A DNA stretch of 64,000 nt from Helicobacter hepaticus ATCC 51449 (GTDB taxonomy: Bacteria; Campylobacterota; Campylobacteria; Campylobacterales; Helicobacteraceae), in assembly GCF_000007905.1 (NCBI RefSeq), contig NC_004917.1:1735147-1799146 (forward strand), written 5' to 3'. Under the pieces are notes generated by a model. That model was not told where the DNA came from. It did not search any database and was given only the letters and a program-made list of their open reading frames with translations. Below are positions 18,975 through 28,701 of the stretch, piece after piece; within the stretch, counting starts at the first letter, position 1, and each line of letters starts with the position of its first letter. The translations under genes and the position numbers were made by a program.

Positions 18975-19610
18975 ATGTTTGAATTACGTAAATTACCTTA
19001 TGGTAAAAATGAGTTTAATGGTTTTATTAGCGAACAGACTTTTGAATATCATTATGGCAAGCATCACCAAACCTATGTGAATAACTTGAATAATCTCATT
19101 AAAGGGACAGAGTTTGAAAACGCAGAGCTTGGCGATATTATCCTCAAATCAAGTGGTGGTATTTTTAATAATGCAGCTCAAGTGTATAATCACGACTTTT
19201 ATTGGGATTGCTTAAGCCCTAAAGAAAGTGCGCTAAGTGCGGAATTAAGTGCTGCTATTAATGCTGAATTTGGTTCATTAGATGTTTTCAAAGAAAAATT
19301 CCTTGCTTCAAGCACAACTCTTTTTGGTTCAGGTTGGAATTGGCTCGTATATAATACACAAAGTAAAAAGCTTGAAATTGTGCAAACAAGTAATGCAGCC
19401 ACACCGGCTACGGATTCTAAAGTGCCGCTTTTGGTTGTTGATGTGTGGGAACACGCTTATTATATTGATCATAGAAATGCACGTCCTGCATATTTGGAAG
19501 CATTTTGGAAACATATTAATTGGGCATTTGTATCAAGAGCTTATGAATGGGCGCTTAAAGAAGGCTTACAATCATTTAAATTCTACATTAATGGGATTCA
19601 CAAAAAATAA
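18975..19610 (+). CDS. sodB: Iron superoxide dismutase
   Basis: This 211-residue protein converts superoxide to hydrogen peroxide and oxygen. It has all four metal ligands: His in EYHYGKHHQTYV (H26 region), His in NHDFYWD at about 73, and Asp plus His in DVWEHAYYIDH at about 155-160. AAQVYNHDFYWDCL and the overall length fit the Fe type, as in other Helicobacter. There is no signal peptide at the N-terminus. AAGGAG precedes the ATG. It is a single-gene unit ended by a hairpin. Confidence 0.96.
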   Translation: MFELRKLPYGKNEFNGFISEQTFEYHYGKHHQTYVNNLNNLIKGTEFENAELGDIILKSSGGIFNNAAQVYNHDFYWDCLSPKESALSAELSAAINAEFGSLDVFKEKFLASSTTLFGSGWNWLVYNTQSKKLEIVQTSNAATPATDSKVPLLVVDVWEHAYYIDHRNARPAYLEAFWKHINWAFVSRAYEWALKEGLQSFKFYINGIHKK

Positions 19611-19626
19611 TTCCTTTAATACTTTT

Positions 19627-19666
19627 CAATATTCGCGCGGCTTTATAAGCCTTTGTGCGAATATTG
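19627..19666 (+). terminator. Hairpin after sodB
   Basis: CAATATTCGC (19627-19636) pairs perfectly with GCGAATATTG (19657-19666), and GGCT/AGCC adds an inner stem. No clean T run follows, so it is a terminator candidate or an RNA-stabilising hairpin. Confidence 0.6.
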
Positions 19667-19722
19667 CTTCAATTATGCTATTATCTTACTCTTAATTATT
19701 TAAAAAAAGCCAAAGGCACACA

Positions 19723-20553
19723 ATGTTGCAACATCATATTAAAGACTTTATTAAAAAAGCTCTTGATGAAGATTTGGGCAGAGGAGATTTATACGCTCTT
19801 TTTGCAACCGATAAGGAAGTTCAAGCTTATATCATTGCCAAACAAGAGGGTGTATTTTCTGGGGAAATATATCTTAAAGCAATGCTTGAGCATTTTCAAC
19901 TTGCCCTTGTATCATCATATTCAGATGGCGAATCCTTTGCAAAAGGCGCGATTTTATGTAATATAAAAGGAAGTCATATCCATATTTTACAGCTAGAACG
20001 TGTGTTGCTCAATATTCTCGCTCATAGTAGTGGAATAGCTACTCTCACGGCTTCTTATGTGAGATTAATAAAGGATATGCACGTTAAACTTCTTGATACA
20101 CGTAAAACCCGTCCATTGTTGCGCCAACTTGAAAAATATTCTATTGTTAATGGTGGGGGGCATAATCATCGTTTTGGGCTTGATAGTATGCTTATGTTAA
20201 AAGATACACATTTAGCTTATGCTGGGAATCTTAAAGAACTTATTAGCACCGCAAGAGAAAGATTGCCATTTATGTGTCCTATTGAAATAGAATGCGAAAA
20301 TTACAAACAGGCAAAAGAGGCGATACAAGCCAAAGCAGATGTAATTATGTGCGATAATATGAGTATAGAGGAGATTAAAGAAGTAGTAGCATATCGCAAT
20401 GCAAATGCACCTTATATTTGCATTGAAGCAAGTGGTAATATTAATCTTAAAAATATTGTGCAATATGCTTCTAGCGGTGTAGATGCTATTAGTGTAGGCT
20501 CACTTATTCATCAAGCTCAATGGCTTGATTTGAGCCTCAAAATTGAAGGCTAG
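19723..20553 (+). CDS. nadC: Nicotinate-nucleotide diphosphorylase (carboxylating)
   Basis: This 276-residue protein condenses quinolinate with PRPP to make nicotinate mononucleotide, releasing CO2. Motifs: LDEDLGRGDLY near the N-terminus, LDTRKTRPLLRQLEKYSIVNGGGHNHRFGL-type active site at about 125-155 with the catalytic Lys and Arg residues, IEIECEN, and SVGSLIHQ at the end. thiL follows after 3 bases, so nadC, thiL and rdgB are co-transcribed. Its partner nadA lies about 5 kb downstream on the same strand. Confidence 0.96.
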   Translation: MLQHHIKDFIKKALDEDLGRGDLYALFATDKEVQAYIIAKQEGVFSGEIYLKAMLEHFQLALVSSYSDGESFAKGAILCNIKGSHIHILQLERVLLNILAHSSGIATLTASYVRLIKDMHVKLLDTRKTRPLLRQLEKYSIVNGGGHNHRFGLDSMLMLKDTHLAYAGNLKELISTARERLPFMCPIEIECENYKQAKEAIQAKADVIMCDNMSIEEIKEVVAYRNANAPYICIEASGNINLKNIVQYASSGVDAISVGSLIHQAQWLDLSLKIEG

Positions 20554-20556
20554 GTT

Positions 20557-21558
20557 GTGATAAGATTTGATAGAGAATCATTTTTTATTCATACATTACA
20601 ATCAGAGGGAATTACACAAGGAATAGGTGATGATTGTTGTGTGTTTTTTCCACAAGGACAATTTAATAAGTCTTATCGCTCACATAAAGCGCATATCAAA
20701 ACACATTATTTGCAGACAGCTATCCATATAAATACTCATTCTAAAGTGCAACAAAAAGCAAATATTTCGCCTTTTGTTGTCGGTATGGATAGTTTTTGTG
20801 AAGGAGTGCATTTTCTTACACATTGGTTTACACCTTACCAACTTGCTTTTAAGGCTTTTTTGGTTAATTGTTCTGATATTATAGCGATGAATGCTACTCC
20901 TGCTTATGCAATGCTAAGTATTAGCTTGCCTAAATATTGGACTAAAATAGAGATTAAAGATTTTGTTCGAGGCGTGGGAGATTTTTGTCGCAAATATAAT
21001 GTAAAACTTATCGGGGGCGATACCATTAGTTCTCAAAATTTACAGATTCATATTACTTTTTTTGGAATAGCCCATAAACACACGCTCTATCGTGATAAAA
21101 TTCCTGCAGGTTCAGTGCTTTTTTATACTTGCGATAAATATCCACGGCATACTATCACTCAAAGTTATAAAGTGCTAAAAAACCTCCTTTACCAACCTAA
21201 AAATCGTATTTTATATCCCAAAGGCAGATTTTTAATGCCATATATTCGTAAAAACTTTGTGTATCATTGTGCACCATTTTTAAAAGGAGGTATGGATATT
21301 TCTGATGGAATCTTAAGTGAAATTACACGTCTTTGCACAATCAATCATCTTTATTTTAAGCCATCTATCCCTCTTTTTCGCCCACATATCAAGATGCTTT
21401 TACACAGCGGAGAAGAATATGAAATGCTCCTTGCTGTATCTCCCAAAGATATTTTAAGATTAAAGCGACAAGCCCTAAGGCATAGAATCTTTGTGCGTCA
21501 AATCGGCACTCTCACACATAGAGGAAGAATGTTACCACCTCGTAAGTATTGGCATTAA
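20557..21558 (+). CDS. thiL: Thiamine-monophosphate kinase
   Basis: This 333-residue protein phosphorylates thiamine monophosphate to the active diphosphate. Motifs: GIGDDCCVF near the N-terminus, VGMDSFCEGVHFL, FKAFLVNCSDIIAMNATP, VKLIGGDTISS, GGMDISDGILSE and GEEYEMLLAV. These are the ThiL Mg-ATP acidic sites. Residues about 34-68 form an extra basic, His-rich stretch between the first acidic motif and VGMDS that is not typical. The start is GTG, 3 bases after nadC. No other family fits. Confidence 0.88.
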   Translation: MIRFDRESFFIHTLQSEGITQGIGDDCCVFFPQGQFNKSYRSHKAHIKTHYLQTAIHINTHSKVQQKANISPFVVGMDSFCEGVHFLTHWFTPYQLAFKAFLVNCSDIIAMNATPAYAMLSISLPKYWTKIEIKDFVRGVGDFCRKYNVKLIGGDTISSQNLQIHITFFGIAHKHTLYRDKIPAGSVLFYTCDKYPRHTITQSYKVLKNLLYQPKNRILYPKGRFLMPYIRKNFVYHCAPFLKGGMDISDGILSEITRLCTINHLYFKPSIPLFRPHIKMLLHSGEEYEMLLAVSPKDILRLKRQALRHRIFVRQIGTLTHRGRMLPPRKYWH

Positions 21559-21567
21559 GGAGTAAAA

Positions 21568-22284
21568 ATGGTTATTGTCTTAGCTAGTGCAAACCAACAT
21601 AAGATTTGTGAATTTCAAGCAATGCTTAAAAATGTGAAAGAAAAAGTAAAAGTTTATGCTTATGGAGAGCTTTTAGAAACTTTTGAGATAGCAGAAAATG
21701 GCAATAGTTTTAAGGAAAATGCTACCCTTAAGGTAAAAGCCATATATCAAGCTCTTTATACTCTTTCACAAAGCACAATGCAGGAAAACATACGCAATTT
21801 GTTTGCACAGCCTTTAGCTATTATAGCTGAAGATAGCGGTTTATGTGTTCCTGTGCTTAATGGAGAGCCGGGTATTTATAGTGCGAGATACGCACATCAT
21901 AAACAATTTGCATCTATGCAATATAAAAACACAGATGAAGCAAATCTCTATTGTCTTCTGAATGCACTTACACATTGCGCTCCCACCCCCGCTTTTTTTG
22001 TCGCACATATTGCCCTTATCTTTATTAAACCTTATTTTTGCACATATACGCTCCCACCATTAGAGCAATGTGTCATAGAGCATTTTGAAGGAATACTCAA
22101 TGGTGAAGTGATAAATGAGATGCGCGGTAATGAGGGTTTTGGCTATGACCCACTTTTTATACCTGCTGAACATAATCCCCAATCTCTTACTTTAGCAGAG
22201 TTTGATATGAGCGCTAAAAATACCATTTCTCATCGCAAGAAAGCCCTTAGTCAATGTATAAATAGACTTTTTGATAAGTCATAA
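21568..22284 (+). CDS. rdgB: Non-canonical purine NTP pyrophosphatase (RdgB/HAM1)
   Basis: This 238-residue protein hydrolyses dITP and XTP, keeping damaged purines out of DNA. The signature is at the N-terminus (VLASANQHKICEF), followed by FEIAENGNSFKENATLKVKA, IIAEDSGLCVPVLNGEPGIYSARYA, and GFGYDPLFIP with SHRKKAL near the end. It is about 40 residues longer than the usual 200, with extra loops at about 65-80 and 140-175. AAGGAG lies before the ATG. It is the third gene of the nadC-thiL-rdgB run. Confidence 0.93.
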   Translation: MVIVLASANQHKICEFQAMLKNVKEKVKVYAYGELLETFEIAENGNSFKENATLKVKAIYQALYTLSQSTMQENIRNLFAQPLAIIAEDSGLCVPVLNGEPGIYSARYAHHKQFASMQYKNTDEANLYCLLNALTHCAPTPAFFVAHIALIFIKPYFCTYTLPPLEQCVIEHFEGILNGEVINEMRGNEGFGYDPLFIPAEHNPQSLTLAEFDMSAKNTISHRKKALSQCINRLFDKS

Positions 22285-22338
22285 TTGTCCTTTATTTAAG
22301 CTCAAAGCAATTTCTTTTAGATAGAATCTTTCATCTAA

Positions 22339-24174
22339 ATGTTAAATATAAGGAACTTACTTTTAATAACAATGAAACAATTTTTGCCTCTCTTACTTTT
22401 TATATTAAGTATCCTTTGTATTTTATGTGTGGGATTCTATCCTCAATTATGTGTGCTTCTTTATGTCGCTTTTATTGGGCAATTTATCGCACTTTTTATG
22501 CAAAGCTATGGAATTTTAAAAATAAAAAAACAAGCCATAATAAAGGCTTATTACAGGCAAGATTCTCTATTGTATCGCTATTTTGGGCGATTTTTATTTG
22601 TGAAGGTAACCACTTTTTTTATTGCTCTTATTGGGAGTGTGCCGCTCTTTTTTATGCTTGTATTTCCTAGCGGTGGAGATATTTTAATTTTTTGTCTCCT
22701 TGTGCCTCTTAGCATATATAGCCTAAGAGTGATAAATTTTATTTGTAAAGCCAATATCAGCGCAGATTTTGCTCCCACAATTGCCAAAAAATATACGGCG
22801 ATTTTTTGCGCACTTTTAGCGTGCATAGGTGAAATGTTCATTCATTCTTATGGAGATTCAATTTCTCATACGCTTGATATACAATCTCACTATCAAAGTC
22901 TTTTGCATAATTATGGTGTCTCCGAAATGACTTGCCAATGGTGGCAGGAATTTTTTGGTTTTGTGCTTTTAAAAAAAGCTGTGCTTGATGTATTGTATCA
23001 AAGCGTAGCAGATACTTATTTGCATATTGGACTTAATCTGCTTTTTATATGCGGACATTTTGCCTCATTTGCAAGTTTTGCCTTGCTTTGCATAGGAAAC
23101 AAATCGTGTAAAGAATCTGCTCCTTTAGGACAAGAGAATCTCCTTTCTTTAAAACAATTTTTTGCAATGCTTTTTTTCTTAATTTTTTTGTATATTGCTT
23201 TTAATATCAGCATTCATCTCCAGCCTTTAGCGAAATCCAATAAAGATCTTCCTACGCTTTTAAGCACACAACTTTTATCACATAATAATCAATACATTGA
23301 GCTAAGTATCCAAGGAGCACATACTTTTATCCATACCAAAGATTTGCTGTCTTTACATCAAAGATTTGAAGAAAATGTGAATGATTTTCAACAAAGCTTA
23401 AACTTCACAACACAAGAAAGTATAAATGAATATCTTGCTCAAAAAGAGCGTATTATTGATGAATATTCAAAATGGTATTTTAGTGTGCGTGGCGAATATA
23501 CAAGGCTTTTTTATGCCGCCATTGGTAAAGGAGAAGACATTGCACAAGAACAATTCCTTTTTTTACTTAAATCTTATACGCCCTATGATTTGCAAGAGCA
23601 TTTAAATGGTATATATGACACACATATTGAAAATCTTAAGCTTCGCTTGGAGCAGAGCTTTAGCTTTTTTACAACGCATAAAAAACCTTCTAATGCTACT
23701 ATTTCCTTTGCCCTTTCATTTAAAGATATAAATGCACAAATTAGCTCACTCTCTCCTCGTGCTACTGATGGTGTAGCAGCTCTTTTAGGAGCAAGCGTAA
23801 TAGGAGCGATGATTCTCAAAACTTCGGGCAAAGCACTTGCCAAATCTACTGCCAAAGCTGTGAGCAAAAGCGTAGCAAAAAAGAGTTTATCAGGAGCAGT
23901 AGGAGCAGGAGGCTCAATAGTATGTGGCGTATTTGCACCCTTATGTGCAATTGGATTTTTTGTGGCAAGTGATTATGCTATAAATAGTGTTGATGAGATG
24001 ATAAATGAAGATGAGTTTAAACGACAAATGCGTGAGGGATTTGATTTGTGGGAGCTTCAGCTAAAAAACAGCCTCATTAGTTATAATTCGCAACTTTCAA
24101 AGCAGATATTAGAAAAGCTTTCATTACAAGGCGATTCTCATATAGAATCCACTCCTATAGAGAATAAAGAATGA
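22339..24174 (+). CDS. Large multi-pass membrane protein with glycine-zipper region, unknown
   Basis: This is a 611-residue protein. The N-terminal ~270 residues contain at least six membrane segments. Residues about 290-450 are a long soluble, helical stretch. Residues about 475-550 are a Gly/Ala-rich zipper (GVAALLGASVIGAM, then GKALAKS repeats) with a hydrophobic pair, followed by a DYAINSVDEMINEDEFKRQM motif that I have seen at the end of unannotated proteobacterial membrane proteins. No transporter signature is visible. ATG 22372 is an alternative start. It follows rdgB by 54 bases and precedes a VUT transporter. Confidence 0.75.
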   Translation: MLNIRNLLLITMKQFLPLLLFILSILCILCVGFYPQLCVLLYVAFIGQFIALFMQSYGILKIKKQAIIKAYYRQDSLLYRYFGRFLFVKVTTFFIALIGSVPLFFMLVFPSGGDILIFCLLVPLSIYSLRVINFICKANISADFAPTIAKKYTAIFCALLACIGEMFIHSYGDSISHTLDIQSHYQSLLHNYGVSEMTCQWWQEFFGFVLLKKAVLDVLYQSVADTYLHIGLNLLFICGHFASFASFALLCIGNKSCKESAPLGQENLLSLKQFFAMLFFLIFLYIAFNISIHLQPLAKSNKDLPTLLSTQLLSHNNQYIELSIQGAHTFIHTKDLLSLHQRFEENVNDFQQSLNFTTQESINEYLAQKERIIDEYSKWYFSVRGEYTRLFYAAIGKGEDIAQEQFLFLLKSYTPYDLQEHLNGIYDTHIENLKLRLEQSFSFFTTHKKPSNATISFALSFKDINAQISSLSPRATDGVAALLGASVIGAMILKTSGKALAKSTAKAVSKSVAKKSLSGAVGAGGSIVCGVFAPLCAIGFFVASDYAINSVDEMINEDEFKRQMREGFDLWELQLKNSLISYNSQLSKQILEKLSLQGDSHIESTPIENKE

Positions 24175-24196
24175 AAGTGAATAAGAGGAGATAAAG

Positions 24197-24769
24197 GTGA
24201 GAGAGATGAGCATTTGGGTTTTTATAGGTAGCTCATTACTTTTTGCTTGCATAATTGTTTTAGCAAATTATAGTGTGCAATATCCTGTGCTTGATACGCC
24301 GCTCACTTATGGGGCTTTGACTTATCCTATGAGCTTTTTACTCATAGATATATTGAGTGAGAAATATAATAAGATTCAAGTATTAAAAATACTTTGGTGT
24401 GGGCTTATACTTGCTTTTATTCCCTCACTTTTAGCAAGTGAGCTAAGCATAGCCATTGCAAGTGTGTGTGCCTTTTTTGTCTCACAGAATCTTGATGTGC
24501 ATATATTCTTTTATCTTAAAAGTCGCTTTCCACGTTTATGGTGGCTTCGCAATAACGCAAGCACAATAATTGCACAATTTATTGATACAATGATTTTCTT
24601 TCATATTGCGTTTTTATTTATATATCCTTGGGAGCAAGTTATGGCTATGGTTTTTGCAGATTTTTGCATAAAAGCTTTTCTTGCTTTATGTGATACTCCA
24701 TTTTTCTATGCCCTTGCTATACGCGGACATAAGCAACCTAAAACAACTCAAAAACGAGGTGAAGTATGA
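24197..24769 (+). CDS. VUT-family transporter, probable queuosine precursor importer
   Basis: This 190-residue protein has five to six membrane segments. The hallmark of the VUT/YhhQ family is visible: LTYPMSFLLIDILSEKYNK near residues 42-60, a later NNASTIIAQFIDTMIFF helix, and FCIKAFLALCDTPFFY. Members import preQ0/preQ1 or queuine for tRNA modification. The start is GTG with GAGGAG 6 bases upstream; ATG 24206 is possible. The gene overlaps psd by 4 bases (ATGA). Confidence 0.88.
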   Translation: MREMSIWVFIGSSLLFACIIVLANYSVQYPVLDTPLTYGALTYPMSFLLIDILSEKYNKIQVLKILWCGLILAFIPSLLASELSIAIASVCAFFVSQNLDVHIFFYLKSRFPRLWWLRNNASTIIAQFIDTMIFFHIAFLFIYPWEQVMAMVFADFCIKAFLALCDTPFFYALAIRGHKQPKTTQKRGEV

Positions 24770-25551
24770 ATCTTTCTAATAAAATCTCACGGCTCTTTGG
24801 ACATTTCGCATCTTATGAGTTTCCCTCTCCATTACAGAATCTTATTAATGCCGTGTATGTGAAAATCTTTCACATTGAGCTTGGTGAATTTGCTCCTGCT
24901 TCTAGCTATGCTTCGCTCAATGCACTTTTTACACGAGCACTTACAAGTGAGCGCACGATTAATCCTAATCCTATTGTGCTTGTTGCGCCTTGTGATTCTC
25001 TGATAACTCAAATGGGCAAAAGCACGCAAAAAAATGCTCTCCAAATCAAAGGTATGGAATATTCTGTTGAAGAGCTTTTAGGACAAAAGCTTGATAGGGA
25101 GTTCTATTATATAAATTTTTATCTCTCACCAAAAGACTATCATCGTTATCACGCACCTTGTGATATGGAGATTTATGAGGTGCGATATTTTGGCGGGGAG
25201 CTGCTTCCTGTGAATCTACCATCTTTACAAAAAAATCAAAGTCTTTTTGCCCGAAATGAACGCGTAGTAGTAGTAGGCAAAACATCAACAAACAAATGGC
25301 TGTATTTTGTCGCCATAGGCGCACTTAATGTGGGAAGTATAGTAATGCATTTTGAGGGCAGAGTTGAGAGTAATGCCAAATCACACGATATTTGCTATAC
25401 TTACCGCACACCTATTACAATAAAAAAGGGTGAGGAATTGGGAATGTTTAAAATGGGTTCAACTATTGTGCTTTTTATGGAGCAGATGATTCCAGATGTG
25501 CATATTAATGAAAAAGTTAAATTTGCTCAAGACATAGGCACTCATACATAA
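24766..25551 (+). CDS. psd: Phosphatidylserine decarboxylase proenzyme
   Basis: This 261-residue protein makes phosphatidylethanolamine from phosphatidylserine at the membrane. The self-cleavage site is KMGST, with S232 becoming the pyruvoyl group. NFYLSPKDYHRYHAP at about 118-132 holds the conserved catalytic His region, and the ALNVGSIV strand is present. It overlaps the VUT gene by 4 bases and is followed 25 bases later by nadA. In H. pylori psd, nadA and nadC are neighbours; here nadC has moved about 4 kb upstream. Confidence 0.96.
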   Translation: MNLSNKISRLFGHFASYEFPSPLQNLINAVYVKIFHIELGEFAPASSYASLNALFTRALTSERTINPNPIVLVAPCDSLITQMGKSTQKNALQIKGMEYSVEELLGQKLDREFYYINFYLSPKDYHRYHAPCDMEIYEVRYFGGELLPVNLPSLQKNQSLFARNERVVVVGKTSTNKWLYFVAIGALNVGSIVMHFEGRVESNAKSHDICYTYRTPITIKKGEELGMFKMGSTIVLFMEQMIPDVHINEKVKFAQDIGTHT

Positions 25552-25576
25552 AATTATATAAATTTAAGGAATAGTT

Positions 25577-26590
25577 ATGTCAGCCACACTCACCAATGAA
25601 ATTAAAGATTTACTCCATAAACTCAATGGGCTTTTGGTAGCACATTATTATCAAAAAGATGAAATTGTTGCCTTGGCAGATTTATGTGGAGATAGTTTGG
25701 AGCTTTCCCGTAAGGCTTCAGCGAGTGAGAAAAATCTCATTGTATTTTGTGGTGTAGCATTTATGGGACAAAGCGTTAAGGTGCTTGCTCCACAAAAGCG
25801 TGTGATTATGCCTCGTTTAGCGTGTTGTTCTATGGCAAGAATGATAGATAGTGATTATTATGATGAAAGCATTGCTCTTTTGCAATCCTATGGCTTAAGT
25901 AAAGATTCTATCTTTCCTATTACTTATATTAATTCAAATGCTGATGTTAAAGCAAAAGTTGCTCAAATGGGAGGGCTTGTTTGCACAAGTGCAAATGCTC
26001 ATAAGATTTTTAATTTTGCAAAGGAGCAGGGCAAAAAGATATTTTTTCTCCCTGATAAATGTCTGGGAGAGAATCTCGCTCGTTTAAATAGCAAAAAATC
26101 CGCGATATTGGGCACAGATGACAAAGAAAAAGTGCTTAGCGCTGATGTGATTTGCTATGATGGATTCTGTTCTGTGCATCAGCTTTTCACGCCACAAGAT
26201 ATTACCTTTTATCGTGAAAAATTTGCAGATATTAAAATTGTCGTGCATCCTGAATGCGACCCGAGTGTCGTAGAACTTGCTGATTTTGTTGGCTCGACAA
26301 GTCAAATCATTGCTTATGTGCAAAATTTGCCTTTAGAGCAAAAAGTGGCAGTAGGCACAGAATTTAATCTTGTCAATCGTTTGCGTCCTAAATATAATGG
26401 CAAACAAACAACCTTTGTCCTTAGCTCAAGTAAGCCTCAATGTCCCACAATGAATGAAACAACTCTTGAAGATGTGCGTGATGTGCTTCTTGCTTTTGAA
26501 GATAATAAGCCTATTAATGAAGTGTTTTTGGATAATGAGATTCAAAAATGGGCAAAAATCGCCCTTGATAGAATGCTTGAACTCTCTTAA
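25577..26590 (+). CDS. nadA: Quinolinate synthase A
   Basis: This 337-residue protein condenses iminoaspartate with dihydroxyacetone phosphate, using a 4Fe-4S cluster. Motifs: [32 protein letters not shown] with the first cluster Cys, VCTSANA with the second, [14 protein letters not shown] with the third, and [10 protein letters not shown]. Together with nadC it gives de novo NAD synthesis. nadB, the aspartate oxidase, is not in this window. AAGGA precedes the ATG. Confidence 0.97.
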   Translation: MSATLTNEIKDLLHKLNGLLVAHYYQKDEIVALADLCGDSLELSRKASASEKNLIVFCGVAFMGQSVKVLAPQKRVIMPRLACCSMARMIDSDYYDESIALLQSYGLSKDSIFPITYINSNADVKAKVAQMGGLVCTSANAHKIFNFAKEQGKKIFFLPDKCLGENLARLNSKKSAILGTDDKEKVLSADVICYDGFCSVHQLFTPQDITFYREKFADIKIVVHPECDPSVVELADFVGSTSQIIAYVQNLPLEQKVAVGTEFNLVNRLRPKYNGKQTTFVLSSSKPQCPTMNETTLEDVRDVLLAFEDNKPINEVFLDNEIQKWAKIALDRMLELS

Positions 26591-26635
26591 AAGATAAAAG
26601 TAATTTTACCTTTTGTAACACTTTCTTAAATTTAC

Positions 26636-26648
26636 AAAAAAAAAAAAA
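26636..26648 (+). repeat. A13 tract upstream of outer membrane protein gene
   Basis: Thirteen A run 12 bases before a -10-like TATAAG (26661-26666) and 104 bases before the ATG. Length changes could alter promoter spacing. Confidence 0.7.
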
Positions 26649-26752
26649 CGCTATTTAAGTTATAAGATTAAAAAAATTTTTTAGAATTTAGCCGTTATGC
26701 TTTGATACAAAGAAGTATAACTTCATATTTTATGCTTTAAAAGGAGGGAATT

Positions 26753-27552
26753 ATGTATAAATTCCACAATTTCATTTTTAGATTCCTAACTCTTTATGTA
26801 GGCATCTTTAGTGTAAGTCAAGTTTTTGCTTTAAGCTGTGAGGAAACATTGTGTAAGTCATTGCGTGTAGGTGTGGGCATACCACTTTATCAAACATTTG
26901 TTGCTAAAGACGCTCATATAGGAAATTCTGGAGGTTATTTTGCCCTAAGCGGAAGATTAGTTGGATATAGAATCTTAGCTGAAGCTAATGGACAAGTTGG
27001 CATAGGAAGGGCAGAAGCAAAAGAATCATATTTTGCAAATAAAGACTATAAGGGCAAAACGACTTCTAGCACACTTGCAGGTGATATAAAGCTTGGCGTG
27101 AATGTCTCTAGCGTATCGGTGCCTATTTTTATCACAGGGGTGTATGGTTTTGAAAATTTCTCTCTCTACACAGGCGGTATTTTCTCAAATTACAAAAAAG
27201 ACGATAAAAAGGTTTGGCAATGTCTTGGCATTATGCAGGTGCAGAGATAAATGGCTCAACAACTTTGCAGTCCTCATCAAAGATAGAATATTTGCTTGGA
27301 TATTACTATATTATCAACCAAAAGAGTAATTATAGATTTAGAGACGTGGGTGTGATTTCAGATTTTACAGGCACAAACTATATGATTAAGGCAAGTTTGG
27401 CGTATGTGTCTAATTTTAATCAAAGTATGGGCTATTATGTCAGAGGTATTTACAAATATCAAAATTTTGCTGCTTCGGAGATGTCAAATAACCTTAATTA
27501 TCCTGCTACGCAAAATTTTCAAGTTTTAGCAGAAGTTGGACTTGAATTTTAG
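26753..27552 (+). pseudogene. Outer membrane protein gene, frameshifted
   Basis: Two frames together encode one protein of about 266 residues. The first (26753-27250) has a signal peptide (about residues 1-27, ending FSVSQVFA) and barrel-like strands such as RVGVGIPLYQT. The second covers the C-terminal half (27214-27552) and ends in VLAEVGLEF, a typical outer-membrane end with C-terminal Phe. The join must lie near 27206-27225, at or just after an A5 run; adding one base there restores the frame, while adding one base to the A6 run at 27194-27199 gives a stop. AAAAGGAGG precedes the ATG. It may be phase-variable, recently broken, or a sequencing error. Confidence 0.75.
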
Positions 27553-27559
27553 GATAAAC

Positions 27560-28636
27560 TTATAAAAAATCATTTAGCAAACTTTTAGGCGAGATTTGCG
27601 CTTCATCTATGGGTGTAAAATCTCCCCTTTTATAATGCTCTATGGCACACACGCCAATCATTGCTGCATTATCAGCACAAAAAGCAAGGTCAGCGAGATG
27701 AAGCTGTTTATTATACTCCTCACAAAGCTCATTTAGGGTGGTGCGTAGGTATGTATTTGCGCTTGCTCCTCCTACAATAGCAAAATGTTCTAAATCTTGT
27801 GCCTGCGCGCTTTGAAAATATAATCTTACTTTGCGCACGATATGTTCACACGCGCTTTGTTGGAATCCTGCACAGATACTTCCTCTATCTTTGAGGCTAA
27901 GAGGTTGGGGTAGAGCTTGAATGGCAAGTCTTACGGCATTTTTTAAACCCGAAAAGCTAAATTGTAGTTTTTGATTATGCAAAAGTGGCACAGGAAAACT
28001 ATGAGGCGCAATATGTGGAAAGTCGCGCATAAAAGTTGTAGCATAAGATTCTATAACAGGACCACCCGGATAACCTAATCCCAAATATTTAGCTACTTTA
28101 TCAAAGCTTTCCCCAAAGCTATCATCAAGGCTTTGAGCGATAAGGCTTATGGCATTAAAATCGCGCATATGGAGAATCTGTGTATGCCCGCCAGATACAA
28201 GCAAAATGCCAAGAGGTTGGGGTAGAGAGGTGTTTTTAGGGAGAATGGCTTGCATATCTGAAGTGGCTTTATGAATCAAAAGCGAATAAATATGTCCCTT
28301 AAGGTGATTAACACAAATAAGCGGCACTTGCAAACCAAGACAAAGTGCCTTTGCCATCATCAAACCTTCAATGAGTGTTACACTTAGTCCCGGACGCGTG
28401 GTTACCGCGACTGCTTTAATAGGAGATAAATCGTTATTGAGAAATGCTTTGAGCTTTTTTAGAATCTCTGGAAGTCTTTGAGCGTGAAGTCTTGAAGCAA
28501 TTTCTGGCACAATCCCACCATAAGTGCTATGTTCTTCATCTTGAGAAAGTTTGATATGATAAAGAAGCGAAGCATCATTAATGCTCATTAGGGCAAGTGA
28601 GCTATCATCGCAGCTTGATTCTATGCTTAAGATCAT
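27560..28636 (-). CDS. tsaD: tRNA N6-threonylcarbamoyladenosine transferase TsaD
   Basis: I chose ATG 28636 because AAGGA lies about 9 bases upstream; a TTG at 28660 extends the frame. The product is about 358 residues. It transfers threonylcarbamoyl to A37 of ANN-decoding tRNAs, working with TsaB and TsaE. The ASKHA fold shows ILSIESSCDDS, the metal-binding H111 and H115 in NHLKGH, LLVSGGHTQIL, LGLGYPGGP and GGASANTYLR. It is an essential universal gene. It starts 65 bases from the divergent agmatine deiminase gene. Confidence 0.96.
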   Translation of the reverse strand: MILSIESSCDDSSLALMSINDASLLYHIKLSQDEEHSTYGGIVPEIASRLHAQRLPEILKKLKAFLNNDLSPIKAVAVTTRPGLSVTLIEGLMMAKALCLGLQVPLICVNHLKGHIYSLLIHKATSDMQAILPKNTSLPQPLGILLVSGGHTQILHMRDFNAISLIAQSLDDSFGESFDKVAKYLGLGYPGGPVIESYATTFMRDFPHIAPHSFPVPLLHNQKLQFSFSGLKNAVRLAIQALPQPLSLKDRGSICAGFQQSACEHIVRKVRLYFQSAQAQDLEHFAIVGGASANTYLRTTLNELCEEYNKQLHLADLAFCADNAAMIGVCAIEHYKRGDFTPIDEAQISPKSLLNDFL

Positions 28637-28701
28637 AAGCAAATTCCTTAAAAATTCCAAAGTATGCTAAGATTATACATAAGAAGTTTAAAGGATTATC
28701 T

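Noticed and set aside
20155..20160. G6 run in nadC
   Set aside because: Too short to slip often, and nadC is intact.
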